NCBI GenBank assembly: GCA_017625565.1
Contig: JAGAKN010000014.1
Span: 1-64,000 of the forward strand
Direction: 5' to 3'
From: Clostridia bacterium
Lineage (GTDB): Bacteria > Bacillota > Clostridia > Christensenellales > Borkfalkiaceae
DNA length: 64,000 nt
Shown: in pieces, positions 53,284-60,390 of the stretch
Position numbering within the stretch: position 1 is the first letter of the stretch
How the letters are laid out: the number at the start of each line of letters is the position of its first letter
Notes under the pieces: model-generated
What the model was told of the DNA's origin: nothing
Databases searched by the model: none
Seen by the model: the letters and a program-made list of their open reading frames with translations, nothing else
Position numbers and translations under genes: made by a program

Positions 53284-54407
53284 CGGGCGTCGATTTGCGC
53301 GAGCGCGTCGATAAGCCGATCGATTTCCGTCGGCGTATTGAAGTGGGAAAAGGAAGCGCGTACCAAACCGTCGTCGAGCGTCCCTAACGCTTCGTGAATT
53401 AAGGGTGCGCAATGTAGCCCCCCTCGCGTAGCGATATCGTATTCCGACGAAAGCAGGGAAGAAACGTATTCCGACTGCAAAGTTATATGCTTAAACGCGA
53501 CGATTCCGCAAGGATTTGCCTGCGAGTATACGCGGTAATTTTTTAATTTTGCAATACCCTTTAAACAGTAAGCGGTTAATTCCGTTAGGCGCGTTTGGAT
53601 TTCATCCAAGCGCGTTTTTAAATACCGTACTCCTTCTAACAGGGATACGATTGCTGGGTAGGAAAGTGTACCCGACTCTAAGGCGTCGGGGTAAAAATCG
53701 GGCATATTCAGGGAAATACTCATCGAGCCCGTACCCCCGTAGAGAACGGGCGACGGATCGATTCGATCGGAAAAAAGCAACGCTCCGCTACCCTGAATCC
53801 CGAACATACCCTTATGTCCTGCTACGGTTAGAAGATCGATGCCTATTTCTTGCATAGACAAAGGGAAGTGTCCAGCGCCTTGCGCTCCGTCGCATAGGAG
53901 TAGAACGTTTTCGGGCAAAGATTTTCGGATTTCGCGTAAGGGTGGCATTGCACCGTTGACGTTAGAAGCGGTGGTAATGGCAACCAGGCGTGTGTTTGGG
54001 CGAAGCAACGCGCAAACGGCTTCGGGGGTAAGATTGCAAGTGTTCGCATCTAAACCGCAAACGTCATAGCGTATGCCTTTGGTGCGTTGTAAATATTCCA
54101 AAGGTCGCAATACCGAGTTGTGCTCCATGCAACTGGCGATGACGTGATCCCCCGTTTGTAATACGCCGAAGAGCGCGATATTCAAAGCTTCAGTGGCGTT
54201 TTTTGTGAACGTGACGCGATCAAACCCGTATCCGTCGAAGAAATCGTTTAACGCATATCGACAGTTTTGCACCAAATTTGCGCAAGCAAGCGAGAGTTTA
54301 TGCCCGCTCCTGCCGGGGTTGGCACAAACTTTGATTGCGGAATTTACCGCGGTTAGTACCCGATCGGGCTTTCTACCGCCCGTTGCGGCGTTGTCAAAAT
54401 AGATCAT
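53280..54407 (-). CDS. cysteine desulfurase-like PLP enzyme
   Basis: 375 residues; start at 54407 has AAGGGG eight bases upstream and opens with the usual IYFDNAATG, in preference to 54437. This is the aminotransferase class V branch related to NifS/SufS. The PLP Lys lies in VAGHKGMFGIQGSGAL, the PLP-contact Asp and Gln in LLCDGAQGAGHFP, and the candidate catalytic Cys in RGGLHCAPLIHEALGT. Its gene is divergent from a DUF3343 gene, a pairing known from selenium/sulfur trafficking loci. It likely removes sulfur (or selenium) from cysteine (or selenocysteine); the true substrate is not certain. Confidence 0.9.
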   Translation of the reverse strand: MIYFDNAATGGRKPDRVLTAVNSAIKVCANPGRSGHKLSLACANLVQNCRYALNDFFDGYGFDRVTFTKNATEALNIALFGVLQTGDHVIASCMEHNSVLRPLEYLQRTKGIRYDVCGLDANTCNLTPEAVCALLRPNTRLVAITTASNVNGAMPPLREIRKSLPENVLLLCDGAQGAGHFPLSMQEIGIDLLTVAGHKGMFGIQGSGALLFSDRIDPSPVLYGGTGSMSISLNMPDFYPDALESGTLSYPAIVSLLEGVRYLKTRLDEIQTRLTELTAYCLKGIAKLKNYRVYSQANPCGIVAFKHITLQSEYVSSLLSSEYDIATRGGLHCAPLIHEALGTLDDGLVRASFSHFNTPTEIDRLIDALAQIDAR

Positions 54408-54454
54408 AAGCAGTACCCCTTTTTCGGAAGATTTCATAAAATATACTATTCCGT

Positions 54455-54476
54455 AAAGGAGGCACTTATGATATGA
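54455..54476 (+). promoter_or_regulatory. ribosome site and two-codon mini-ORF ahead of the DUF3343 gene
   Basis: AAAGGAGG (54455-54462) is best spaced (5 bases) for ATG-ATA-TGA at 54468-54476, whose stop overlaps the ATG at 54473 and abuts or overlaps the one at 54476. Translation of the real gene may thus depend on restarting. Seen directly; the effect is inference. Confidence 0.35.
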
Positions 54477-54730
54477 TGATTATAGCGGTGTTCCGCTCTA
54501 GGTCGCATAGCCTAGATTATGCGGAACGGTTAAAGCGCTACGGTGTAGAAGCGACGACCGTGCCGACCCCGAAAGAAGTTCGGATCGGGTGTGGTTTATG
54601 CGTACGGTTCGACGTGCGTGCGTTTATGCGCGCGCGAGCCATTTTAAAAACGGCGTCTTATTCTTCGTTTAAGGGTTTTTACAAGACGGAGTTTGTCGGC
54701 GGGAAATTGTCGGTAAAACCTTATCCGTAA
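54473..54730 (+). CDS. DUF3343 putative Se/S carrier protein
   Basis: 85 residues, the normal size for this small domain. The fold starts with a beta strand MMIIAVFRSRSHSLDYAE and has the Cys motif GCGLCVRF (about residues 39-46) where the family keeps its conserved Cys. Such proteins are considered sulfur or selenium carriers. Divergent from the cysteine desulfurase-like gene, with 65 bases between the two starts, so the pair probably shares a regulatory region. Confidence 0.8.
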   Translation: MMIIAVFRSRSHSLDYAERLKRYGVEATTVPTPKEVRIGCGLCVRFDVRAFMRARAILKTASYSSFKGFYKTEFVGGKLSVKPYP

Positions 54731-54757
54731 ATACAAAGAGTAAAAAAGGAGGTGAAA

Positions 54758-54793
54758 ATGTACAGTAAGCGCAAAAGAAAGTTGCAAAAGTAA
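54758..54793 (+). CDS. possible 11-codon basic micro-ORF
   Basis: Eleven codons reading MYSKRKRKLQK, followed by TAA. It has a near-perfect AAGGAGGTGAAA ribosome site right before the ATG, stronger than those of most genes here. The product would be mostly Lys/Arg. It lies between the DUF3343 gene and nth, and the nth -35 element overlaps its end. It may be a short peptide gene, a regulatory leader, or a chance frame behind an unused ribosome site; its strong ribosome site is the only support. Confidence 0.4.
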   Translation: MYSKRKRKLQK

Positions 54794-54810
54794 GCAAAGT
54801 ATGGTATACT
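54782..54810 (+). promoter_or_regulatory. promoter giving a near-leaderless nth mRNA
   Basis: TTGCAA (54782-54787) and TATACT (54805-54810), spacer 17. The nth ATG follows at 54820, so the leader would be about three bases with no ribosome site. Confidence 0.65.
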
Positions 54811-54819
54811 GAATACGCT

Positions 54820-55449
54820 ATGAAAAAGACGGAAAAAGAAAAGGCGCTTGCCGAGTTAGAGAGATTGTACCCCGACGCAAAACCTGCGCTTCGGTATACG
54901 ACGCCGTACGAATTGCTCGTTGCGGTAATTTTATCCGCGCAATGTACGGACGAACGGGTGAATTTGGTGACGGAAAAACTCTTTCAAAACCATTCTACTC
55001 CAAAGCAAATGCTTTCTTTAACCCAACGGGAGTTGGAGCAATATATCTTTTCTTGCGGTTTTTATCGTATGAAAGCGGAGCATATCCTTTCCGCTACCAA
55101 AGACATTCTTGAAAAGTACGATGGGCAAGTCCCGAATACGATCGAGAAGTTGATGACGCTTGCAGGGGTTGGGAAAAAGACGGCGAACGTCGTATATTCC
55201 GTCGCTTTTGGTGGAGATGCGATTGCCGTGGATACGCACGTATTCCGCGTCAGCAATCGGTTGGGGTTAGCCAAAGGCAACACGCCACTTGCGGTGGAAG
55301 AAGGGCTGTGCAAAGTCATTCCCAAAGAAAATTGGTCGAAAGCACATCATTGGTTGATTTATCACGGCAGACGGGTATGCCATTCTCAACGCCCGAATTG
55401 CAAGGAATGTACGTTGAACGAATGGTGTGATGCTTACAAGAAAAAGTAA
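54820..55449 (+). CDS. nth: endonuclease III
   Basis: 209 residues. A base-excision DNA glycosylase/AP lyase for oxidised pyrimidines. The helix-hairpin-helix LAGVGKKTANVV (about 114-125) has the catalytic Lys, and the catalytic Asp lies in VDTHVFRVSNRLGL. The C-terminal four-Cys iron-sulfur site C-X6-C-X2-C-X5-C is complete. The mRNA seems nearly leaderless. Confidence 0.96.
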   Translation: MKKTEKEKALAELERLYPDAKPALRYTTPYELLVAVILSAQCTDERVNLVTEKLFQNHSTPKQMLSLTQRELEQYIFSCGFYRMKAEHILSATKDILEKYDGQVPNTIEKLMTLAGVGKKTANVVYSVAFGGDAIAVDTHVFRVSNRLGLAKGNTPLAVEEGLCKVIPKENWSKAHHWLIYHGRRVCHSQRPNCKECTLNEWCDAYKKK

Positions 55450-55454
55450 GGTAT

Positions 55455-55503
55455 AAAACCTTCCGAATTTCCGTATACTGCGGATAAAACGGGAGGTTTT
55501 TTT
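55455..55503 (+). terminator. terminator of nth whose right arm is the next gene's ribosome site
   Basis: Arms AAAACCTTCCG (55455-55465) and CGGGAGGTTTT (55490-55500) pair with one G-U; the run of seven T ends at the ATG at 55504. GGGAGG (55491-55496) is both the right arm and a ribosome site for the next gene. An inner hairpin TCCG/CGGA may form in the loop. Confidence 0.65.
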
Positions 55504-55731
55504 ATGCAAAAAAACGATTTGCGGGAACAGGAAAAAGGTTGGCTACTCGCTTTGGCGCAAGTGGAAGACTTGGCGGAGAAAAAGACGAAAATTTACGCGC
55601 GATTACTCACGGACGTTGCGATCGCTAAGGAGTTGGAAACGATATCTTTCAGGCACCAAAAGCGGAAAAAAGCCTTGGAACAGCTTGCGTTCGGTCGGAC
55701 GGAGAAAGACGAGGAGGGAACGGGGAAATGA
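55504..55731 (+). CDS. small helical hypothetical protein, first of a pair
   Basis: 75 residues, not recognised. It is predicted all-helical and highly charged, rich in Lys, Glu, Ala and Leu, with pattern LAQVEDLAEKKTKIYARLLTD. No Cys, signal or membrane helix. The ribosome site lies in the right arm of the nth terminator hairpin. Its stop overlaps the next start by four bases (ATGA), so the two are translated together and may form a complex. Confidence 0.75.
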   Translation: MQKNDLREQEKGWLLALAQVEDLAEKKTKIYARLLTDVAIAKELETISFRHQKRKKALEQLAFGRTEKDEEGTGK

Positions 55732-55964
55732 AACTAGAAAAACGGGAAATTACGTTAAACGAACAAGACAGTTTAAAGGACGTATTTTATATGGAGAAAG
55801 TACTCCTTGGGGAATACACGATCGCGCTTTCGCGTAGTATTTGCAAGGAAACGCGCGAAAGCGTATTAAGGCTTTGTCAAGGCGTGACGGAAGACTTGTC
55901 TTTTGTTCGAGAATTGACGGAAAAGTCGGCGAAAAATTGTTTTGTTAGCGAAGAAAATATGTAA
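55728..55964 (+). CDS. small helical hypothetical protein, weakly coat-F-like
   Basis: 78 residues. Predicted helical. The stretch LKDVFYMEKVLLGEYTIALS resembles the first helix of spore coat protein F/ferritin-like proteins (a short Met-Glu-Lys helix followed by a Tyr), but the match is weak and the protein is about half the length of a full coat F domain. It is translationally coupled to the gene at 55504. It might form a split two-chain version of a ferritin-like bundle; this is a guess. Confidence 0.7.
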   Translation: MKLEKREITLNEQDSLKDVFYMEKVLLGEYTIALSRSICKETRESVLRLCQGVTEDLSFVRELTEKSAKNCFVSEENM

Positions 55965-55972
55965 AAAAATAC

Positions 55973-56002
55973 TTGCGCAGTTTTTGAGAAATATGCTATA
56001 AT
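55973..56002 (+). promoter_or_regulatory. promoter of the alpha-galactosidase gene
   Basis: TTGCGC (55973-55978) and TATAAT (55997-56002), spacer 18; GCGGAGGG is the ribosome site before the ATG. Confidence 0.75.
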
Positions 56003-56040
56003 AAAACCGATGGATTTTGTAGGGAAATGCGGAGGGTTTT

Positions 56041-58227
56041 ATGATTAGACGCAAAGGAAATATTTACAAATTAGATACGCCGAATACGACGCTCTTGATC
56101 GGGTTAAACGAGAAAACTGCGGAGTATTTGTATTACGGCAAACGGCTTTCTGTCGGTGGGGATTACGAACTGCTCCGTTCTTTACGGGAGTATGAGAACG
56201 TACAACTTAAGCCCGTTTCGTCGTTCGGTGAAGGGGAAACGCACCGCTCGGGGATCGCTTGTCAATTTTCGGACGGATCGTATACCACTCGGTTTGTCTT
56301 TTTGCGCGCAAAAATTACGGAAAAACCCGATTTATCGCCCTTGCCGTCGTCGCATGAGAACGCGGACGGCAAATCCAAAACGCTTTGTTTGGAGTTTGTG
56401 GACGAGCCGACGAAATTAAAATTATTCGTATATTATACCGTGTTTGACGATAGCGACGTCATCACGGTTTCTTCGCGTTTGTATAATGCTGGAAAAAAGG
56501 AAATGCACGTCAAAAATTTGCCGTCTTTACAACTAGAAGTTTGGGGTGGTGGATTTGAGTTCGTCACGTTCCGCGGAGAGTGGGGGAACGAGCGAAACAA
56601 AATTGTCACGCCCGTCACGGGTGGCGCTGTTTTGGTGAACGAAAGCCGTATCGGGGCAAGCTCGCATGCCACAAATCCGTTTGTCATGTTAAAAAAAGAC
56701 GCTACCGTGTACGCGTTCAATCTCGTGTATTCGGGAAATCATAAAGAATGCGCGGAGCAAATTATCACGGGCAAAACGCGCGTGATGGTCGGGATGAGCG
56801 ATTTTATGTTCGATAAAAAGCTCACGAGTGGAGAAGCGTTTTCATCGCCGGAAGCGGTAATGTGCTACGCGCCGAATGAAGACGTGGCGAGCGTTGCAAT
56901 GCAAAAGTTCGTCAACAAGCATATCATTCGCGAGAAATGGCAAAACCGTGAACGCCCGATTTTGATTAATACCTGGGAAACAACGTATTTCGATTTTAAC
57001 CGCGAGAAGATTTTGGCGATTGCCGACACCGCGACGGAGATGGGGATGGAGATGCTCGTTTTGGACGACGGTTGGTTCGGACATCGGGATGAAGACAATT
57101 CGTCGCTCGGCGATTGGTTCGACTACGAAAGCAAGACGGGCGGGATTGCGCTTTTAGCAGAAACCGTCCGGGAACGCGGTTTGAAATTCGGGATTTGGGT
57201 TGAACCGGAAATGATTTCGGAAGATAGCGAACTCTACAAAAAACACCCCGAATACGCCATGAAAATTCCTGGGAGAGAGCCTTTTCGCGTACGTAATCAG
57301 TTGATGCTCAATCTTGCCGATCCGAACGTGCAGAAATATTTAATCCGTGTGATTTCGGCTGTGATTACGGAAACCAAAGCGTCTTACGTGAAATGGGATT
57401 TTAACCGCACGATGACCGATTGTTTCTCTAAGGAGTTGTTCGGTGGGGAATATTTCTACGAATACGTAAAAGGGTTGTATACGGTTATGGCGAAATTGAT
57501 CGAACGTTTCCCGTCCGTACTCTTTGAAGGTTGCGCGGCAGGTGGCGGTCGTTTCGATTTAGGAATCTTGTGTTTTATGCCCCAAATTTGGGCTTCGGAC
57601 AATACCGACGCGAGATGTCGGGTGAAAATTCAACGCGGAACGTCTTACGGGTATCCTGCGAGTGCGATTTCTTGCCACGTATCCGCTTCTCCCAACCACC
57701 AAACGGGGAACGCGTCGGCTTTGGAAACGCGTTTCAATATTTCCGCTTGCGGTGGATTCGGCTACGAAATGGATCTTTCAAAATTGACGGAACAAGACCG
57801 CGCAACGGTAAAAGCGCAAATTGCGTTTTTCAAAAAGTACAGAAAAACGTTGCAGTTCGGGGACATTTATCGGCTCGGGAATTTAGGAGAAGATGAAAAT
57901 AGCGAGTTGGGCGGATTTTTATACGTCAACGCCAACAAAACGCAAGCGGTTGCTACCGTCGTTTTAGAGAATTTCCGCCTTTCGAGAAGACGTTTTTCCA
58001 TTTCGTTTAAAGGGTTAGATCCCGCTACTACTTACGAAGTGCGCTATAGAAAGCAAAGCAATTACGTAGAAGAAGAAAAGAAATTTACGGCGAGTGGAGA
58101 ACTTTTGTTGAACGGGGAAATTCCGATTGATTTACTGAATGACGTTTCAGCGGAACGCTCGGCAAACGGAATGTTCACGCGGTGCTTGATATTTGAAAAG
58201 GCGGTGCAACGCTCCAAAAAGAAATAA
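56041..58227 (+). CDS. alpha-galactosidase, GH36
   Basis: 728 residues, the normal length for the full bacterial form. It cleaves alpha-1,6-galactosides such as melibiose and raffinose. It has the N-terminal beta domain and the catalytic barrel with LVLDDGWFGHRDEDNSSLGD, WVEPEMISEDSELYKKHPEY, nucleophile Asp453 in KWDFNR and the acid/base region SDNTDAR (519-525), and a C-terminal beta domain. No signal peptide is seen, so it works in the cytosol on imported sugars. Single gene with its own promoter; no transporter is next to it. Confidence 0.95.
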   Translation: MIRRKGNIYKLDTPNTTLLIGLNEKTAEYLYYGKRLSVGGDYELLRSLREYENVQLKPVSSFGEGETHRSGIACQFSDGSYTTRFVFLRAKITEKPDLSPLPSSHENADGKSKTLCLEFVDEPTKLKLFVYYTVFDDSDVITVSSRLYNAGKKEMHVKNLPSLQLEVWGGGFEFVTFRGEWGNERNKIVTPVTGGAVLVNESRIGASSHATNPFVMLKKDATVYAFNLVYSGNHKECAEQIITGKTRVMVGMSDFMFDKKLTSGEAFSSPEAVMCYAPNEDVASVAMQKFVNKHIIREKWQNRERPILINTWETTYFDFNREKILAIADTATEMGMEMLVLDDGWFGHRDEDNSSLGDWFDYESKTGGIALLAETVRERGLKFGIWVEPEMISEDSELYKKHPEYAMKIPGREPFRVRNQLMLNLADPNVQKYLIRVISAVITETKASYVKWDFNRTMTDCFSKELFGGEYFYEYVKGLYTVMAKLIERFPSVLFEGCAAGGGRFDLGILCFMPQIWASDNTDARCRVKIQRGTSYGYPASAISCHVSASPNHQTGNASALETRFNISACGGFGYEMDLSKLTEQDRATVKAQIAFFKKYRKTLQFGDIYRLGNLGEDENSELGGFLYVNANKTQAVATVVLENFRLSRRRFSISFKGLDPATTYEVRYRKQSNYVEEEKKFTASGELLLNGEIPIDLLNDVSAERSANGMFTRCLIFEKAVQRSKKK

Positions 58228-58239
58228 TAAGATTTCAGG

Positions 58240-58270
58240 AAAGTCGAAGGAAATATTTTCTTCGGCTTTT
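58240..58270 (+). terminator. weak terminator after the alpha-galactosidase gene
   Basis: Arms AAAGTCGAAG (58240-58249) and CTTCGGCTTT (58260-58269) with one G-U pair, a 10-base loop and a short T-run. Confidence 0.6.
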
Positions 58271-58283
58271 GCTTATCAATCCA

Positions 58284-58312
58284 TTGACAAAGTTAGATAA
58301 AATCAGTATAAT
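58284..58312 (+). promoter_or_regulatory. perfect-consensus promoter of mscL
   Basis: TTGACA (58284-58289) and TATAAT (58307-58312), spacer 17; AAAGGAGAAGAG lies before the ATG. Confidence 0.85.
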
Positions 58313-58355
58313 AATACGCATAGAGTATGCATAGCAACATACAAAGGAGAAGAGT

Positions 58356-59006
58356 ATGGAAAAGAGAATACGTGGTATCAAAAAATTTTTTGGTGAATTT
58401 AAGACGTTTATTATGCGCGGAAACGTATTAGACATGGCCGTCGGTGTTATCGTCGGCGGTGCGTTTACCGCAATCGTCAACGGGCTTAGCAATTTTATCT
58501 TGCGTCCGTTAATTAACTGGTTGCTGGCTTTGATGCTGGGCAAGGACGGATTTAGCGGTGTAATCACGATGCTTTCTGCATCTTATACGGAAACGGTAGA
58601 TCCGGTTAGCGGTGCGGTTTTAAAGGAAGTGGATTTGGCAAATTCCATTTATATCGATTGGGGGTCGTTTATTAGCGCGGTCATCAATTTCTTGTTGGTT
58701 GCATTCGTGTTGTTTATGATTGTAAGGACGATCAACCGCGTGAATGCGGCTCAGGAAAAAATGGTAGACGGTTGGGATCTTGACGACAAGAAAGAAGCTT
58801 TGAAAATTCGTCGTAAAATGCGCGTTTCTATGAAAGAAGCGCTGGCGATTGTGGAAGAAAGAAAGGCGGAAGCCAAAGCAAAGGCTGAAGAAGAAGCGAA
58901 GTTAAAAGCGGAGGCCGAAGCGAAAGCGAAAGCTGAAGAAGAAGCAAAAGCTACGGCAAACACTCGGCTTTTGGAAGAAATCCGCGATTTGTTGAAAAAC
59001 AAATAA
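58356..59006 (+). CDS. mscL: large-conductance mechanosensitive channel with long Ala/Glu/Lys tail
   Basis: 216 residues against about 130-150 in typical members. The N-terminal helix and first membrane segment (FIMRGNVLDMAVGVIVGGAF, about 19-38) are standard, as is the second membrane segment (about 104-128). The periplasmic loop is a little long. The difference is the tail: between the second membrane segment and the family's normal ending LLEEIRDLLKNK there is an insert of about 55 residues, mostly Ala, Glu and Lys, that should form a long coiled coil. It opens under membrane tension to release solutes during osmotic downshock. The gene has its own strong promoter. Confidence 0.94.
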   Translation: MEKRIRGIKKFFGEFKTFIMRGNVLDMAVGVIVGGAFTAIVNGLSNFILRPLINWLLALMLGKDGFSGVITMLSASYTETVDPVSGAVLKEVDLANSIYIDWGSFISAVINFLLVAFVLFMIVRTINRVNAAQEKMVDGWDLDDKKEALKIRRKMRVSMKEALAIVEERKAEAKAKAEEEAKLKAEAEAKAKAEEEAKATANTRLLEEIRDLLKNK

Positions 59007-59024
59007 GCAAATGCACCAAAACCG

Positions 59025-59053
59025 TTGACTTTTTTTCGGGAAACGGGTATAAT
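59025..59053 (+). promoter_or_regulatory. promoter of the pheST operon
   Basis: TTGACT (59025-59030) and TATAAT (59048-59053), spacer 17; transcription should start near 59060. Confidence 0.85.
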
Positions 59054-59059
59054 ACAAGC

Positions 59060-59337
59060 AAGGAATTTCATTAAAGGCGAAGAACAAGCAGGCGTTTTCA
59101 AATACTTCTTTAAAGAGAGCCCGTCCATAGGTTGAAAGACGTGGCAGGAAGCGAAAATTAGCCCTTTCACTTGGGAGCTGTCTTTCTGAACAGGATCACT
59201 TCAGAGTAGGAAAGAACGCAAGGCGTGGCGTTATGCGTAAACAAGGCGCGGAACTTTTTCCGCGTGAATGCAGGTGGTACAGCGGTAATATTCGCCCTGC
59301 GCGTTTCTTTACGAAACGCGCAGGGCGTTGTCTTTTT
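59060..59337 (+). promoter_or_regulatory. T-box leader with Phe specifier controlling pheST
   Basis: A leader of about 280 bases. AGAGAG followed by a GGTTG loop marks stem I; TTC at 59166-59168, followed by A and the usual ACTTGGGAGCTG context, is the likely specifier and reads Phe. The T-box core GCAGGTGGTACAGCGG lies at 59270-59285. A perfect 15-base terminator hairpin follows (CGCCCTGCGCGTTTC at 59293-59307 with GAAACGCGCAGGGCG at 59313-59327), then a T-rich run. Uncharged tRNA-Phe should stabilise the antiterminator and switch the operon on. The specifier agrees with the downstream genes. Confidence 0.93.
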
Positions 59338-59359
59338 AAAACAATTATTGGAGGAAATT

Positions 59360-60373
59360 ATGCAAACGAAAATCGAGAGCTTGCGTGCGGAAATCGAAAC
59401 CGCTATGGAACAAGCTACTACAGGCAGGGGGCTTTACGAGCTCAAAGTCAAGTTCCAAACGGAACTCAAAGGCGTAATGAGCGGTATGAAAGATTTGCCC
59501 AAAGAAGAACGTCCTACGTTTGGGAAGATCGTCAACGAGTTTAAAAGCGCGATGGAAGAGAAGTTTGAAGCGCGCGCAATCGTCGTTCGGCAAATGGAAA
59601 TGGAAGAAAAATACGCCAAGGAGCGTATCGATATTACCATGCCGGGTAAAAAGTATACGGCAGGGGCTTTGCACCCAATTACGCTTGTTAAAAACGAGCT
59701 AATCGATATTTTTGCGGGGATGGGGTTTAAGGTGTTCGAAGGCCCGGAAATTGAAACAGATTATTATAATTTTACCGCGCTCAACACGCCTAAGGATCAC
59801 CCTGCGAGGGATATGCAGGATACTTTCTATTTAGCGGAAAATTTATTGCTCCGTACCCAAACTTCGGCAGGGCAAATCCGTGTCATGGAAAAGGAAACGC
59901 CCCCGATTAAAATTCTTTCGCCCGGACGGGTATTCCGTTCGGATGACGACGCAACGCATTCCCCGATGTTCCATCAAATGGAAGGCTTGGTTGTCGATAA
60001 GGGGATTACCCTTTGCGATTTGCAAGGAATGTTGGCGGAGTTCGCGCGGAAGATGTTCACGTCGTCGACGAAAGTGCGTTTGCGCCCGTCCTATTTCCCG
60101 TTTACTGAACCGAGTGTCGAAGTCGATTTGAGTTGTTCGGAATGCGGTGGCAAAGGTTGTCGTTTGTGCAAGGGTACGGGTTGGATCGAAGTGCTCGGCG
60201 CAGGGATGGTCAATCGCCACGTTTTGGAAAATTGTGGCGTAGATCCCGACGAATACACGGGGTTTGCATTCGGTATGGGGATCGAGCGGATTGCGATGCT
60301 CAAATACGGGATCAACAACATCAAGACGTTGTTCGAAAACGACGTACGGTTTATCAAACAGTTTGAAAATTAA
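59360..60373 (+). CDS. pheS: phenylalanyl-tRNA synthetase alpha subunit
   Basis: 337 residues from the ATG at 59360, which follows GGAGGAAA; a longer in-frame start at 59225 lies inside the T-box and is rejected. A coiled-coil N-terminus (about 1-85) is followed by the catalytic core: motif 2 in [20 protein letters not shown], then a four-Cys segment [17 protein letters not shown] usual in clostridial PheS, and motif 3 in [17 protein letters not shown]. It pairs with PheT to charge tRNA-Phe. Confidence 0.97.
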   Translation: MQTKIESLRAEIETAMEQATTGRGLYELKVKFQTELKGVMSGMKDLPKEERPTFGKIVNEFKSAMEEKFEARAIVVRQMEMEEKYAKERIDITMPGKKYTAGALHPITLVKNELIDIFAGMGFKVFEGPEIETDYYNFTALNTPKDHPARDMQDTFYLAENLLLRTQTSAGQIRVMEKETPPIKILSPGRVFRSDDDATHSPMFHQMEGLVVDKGITLCDLQGMLAEFARKMFTSSTKVRLRPSYFPFTEPSVEVDLSCSECGGKGCRLCKGTGWIEVLGAGMVNRHVLENCGVDPDEYTGFAFGMGIERIAMLKYGINNIKTLFENDVRFIKQFEN

Positions 60374-60390
60374 AGGAAAGGAGAGAAAAA

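Noticed and set aside
59225-59359. 45-codon upstream extension of pheS
   Set aside because: It lies in the T-box and its terminator; the ATG at 59360 has a GGAGGAAA site and fits the normal PheS start.
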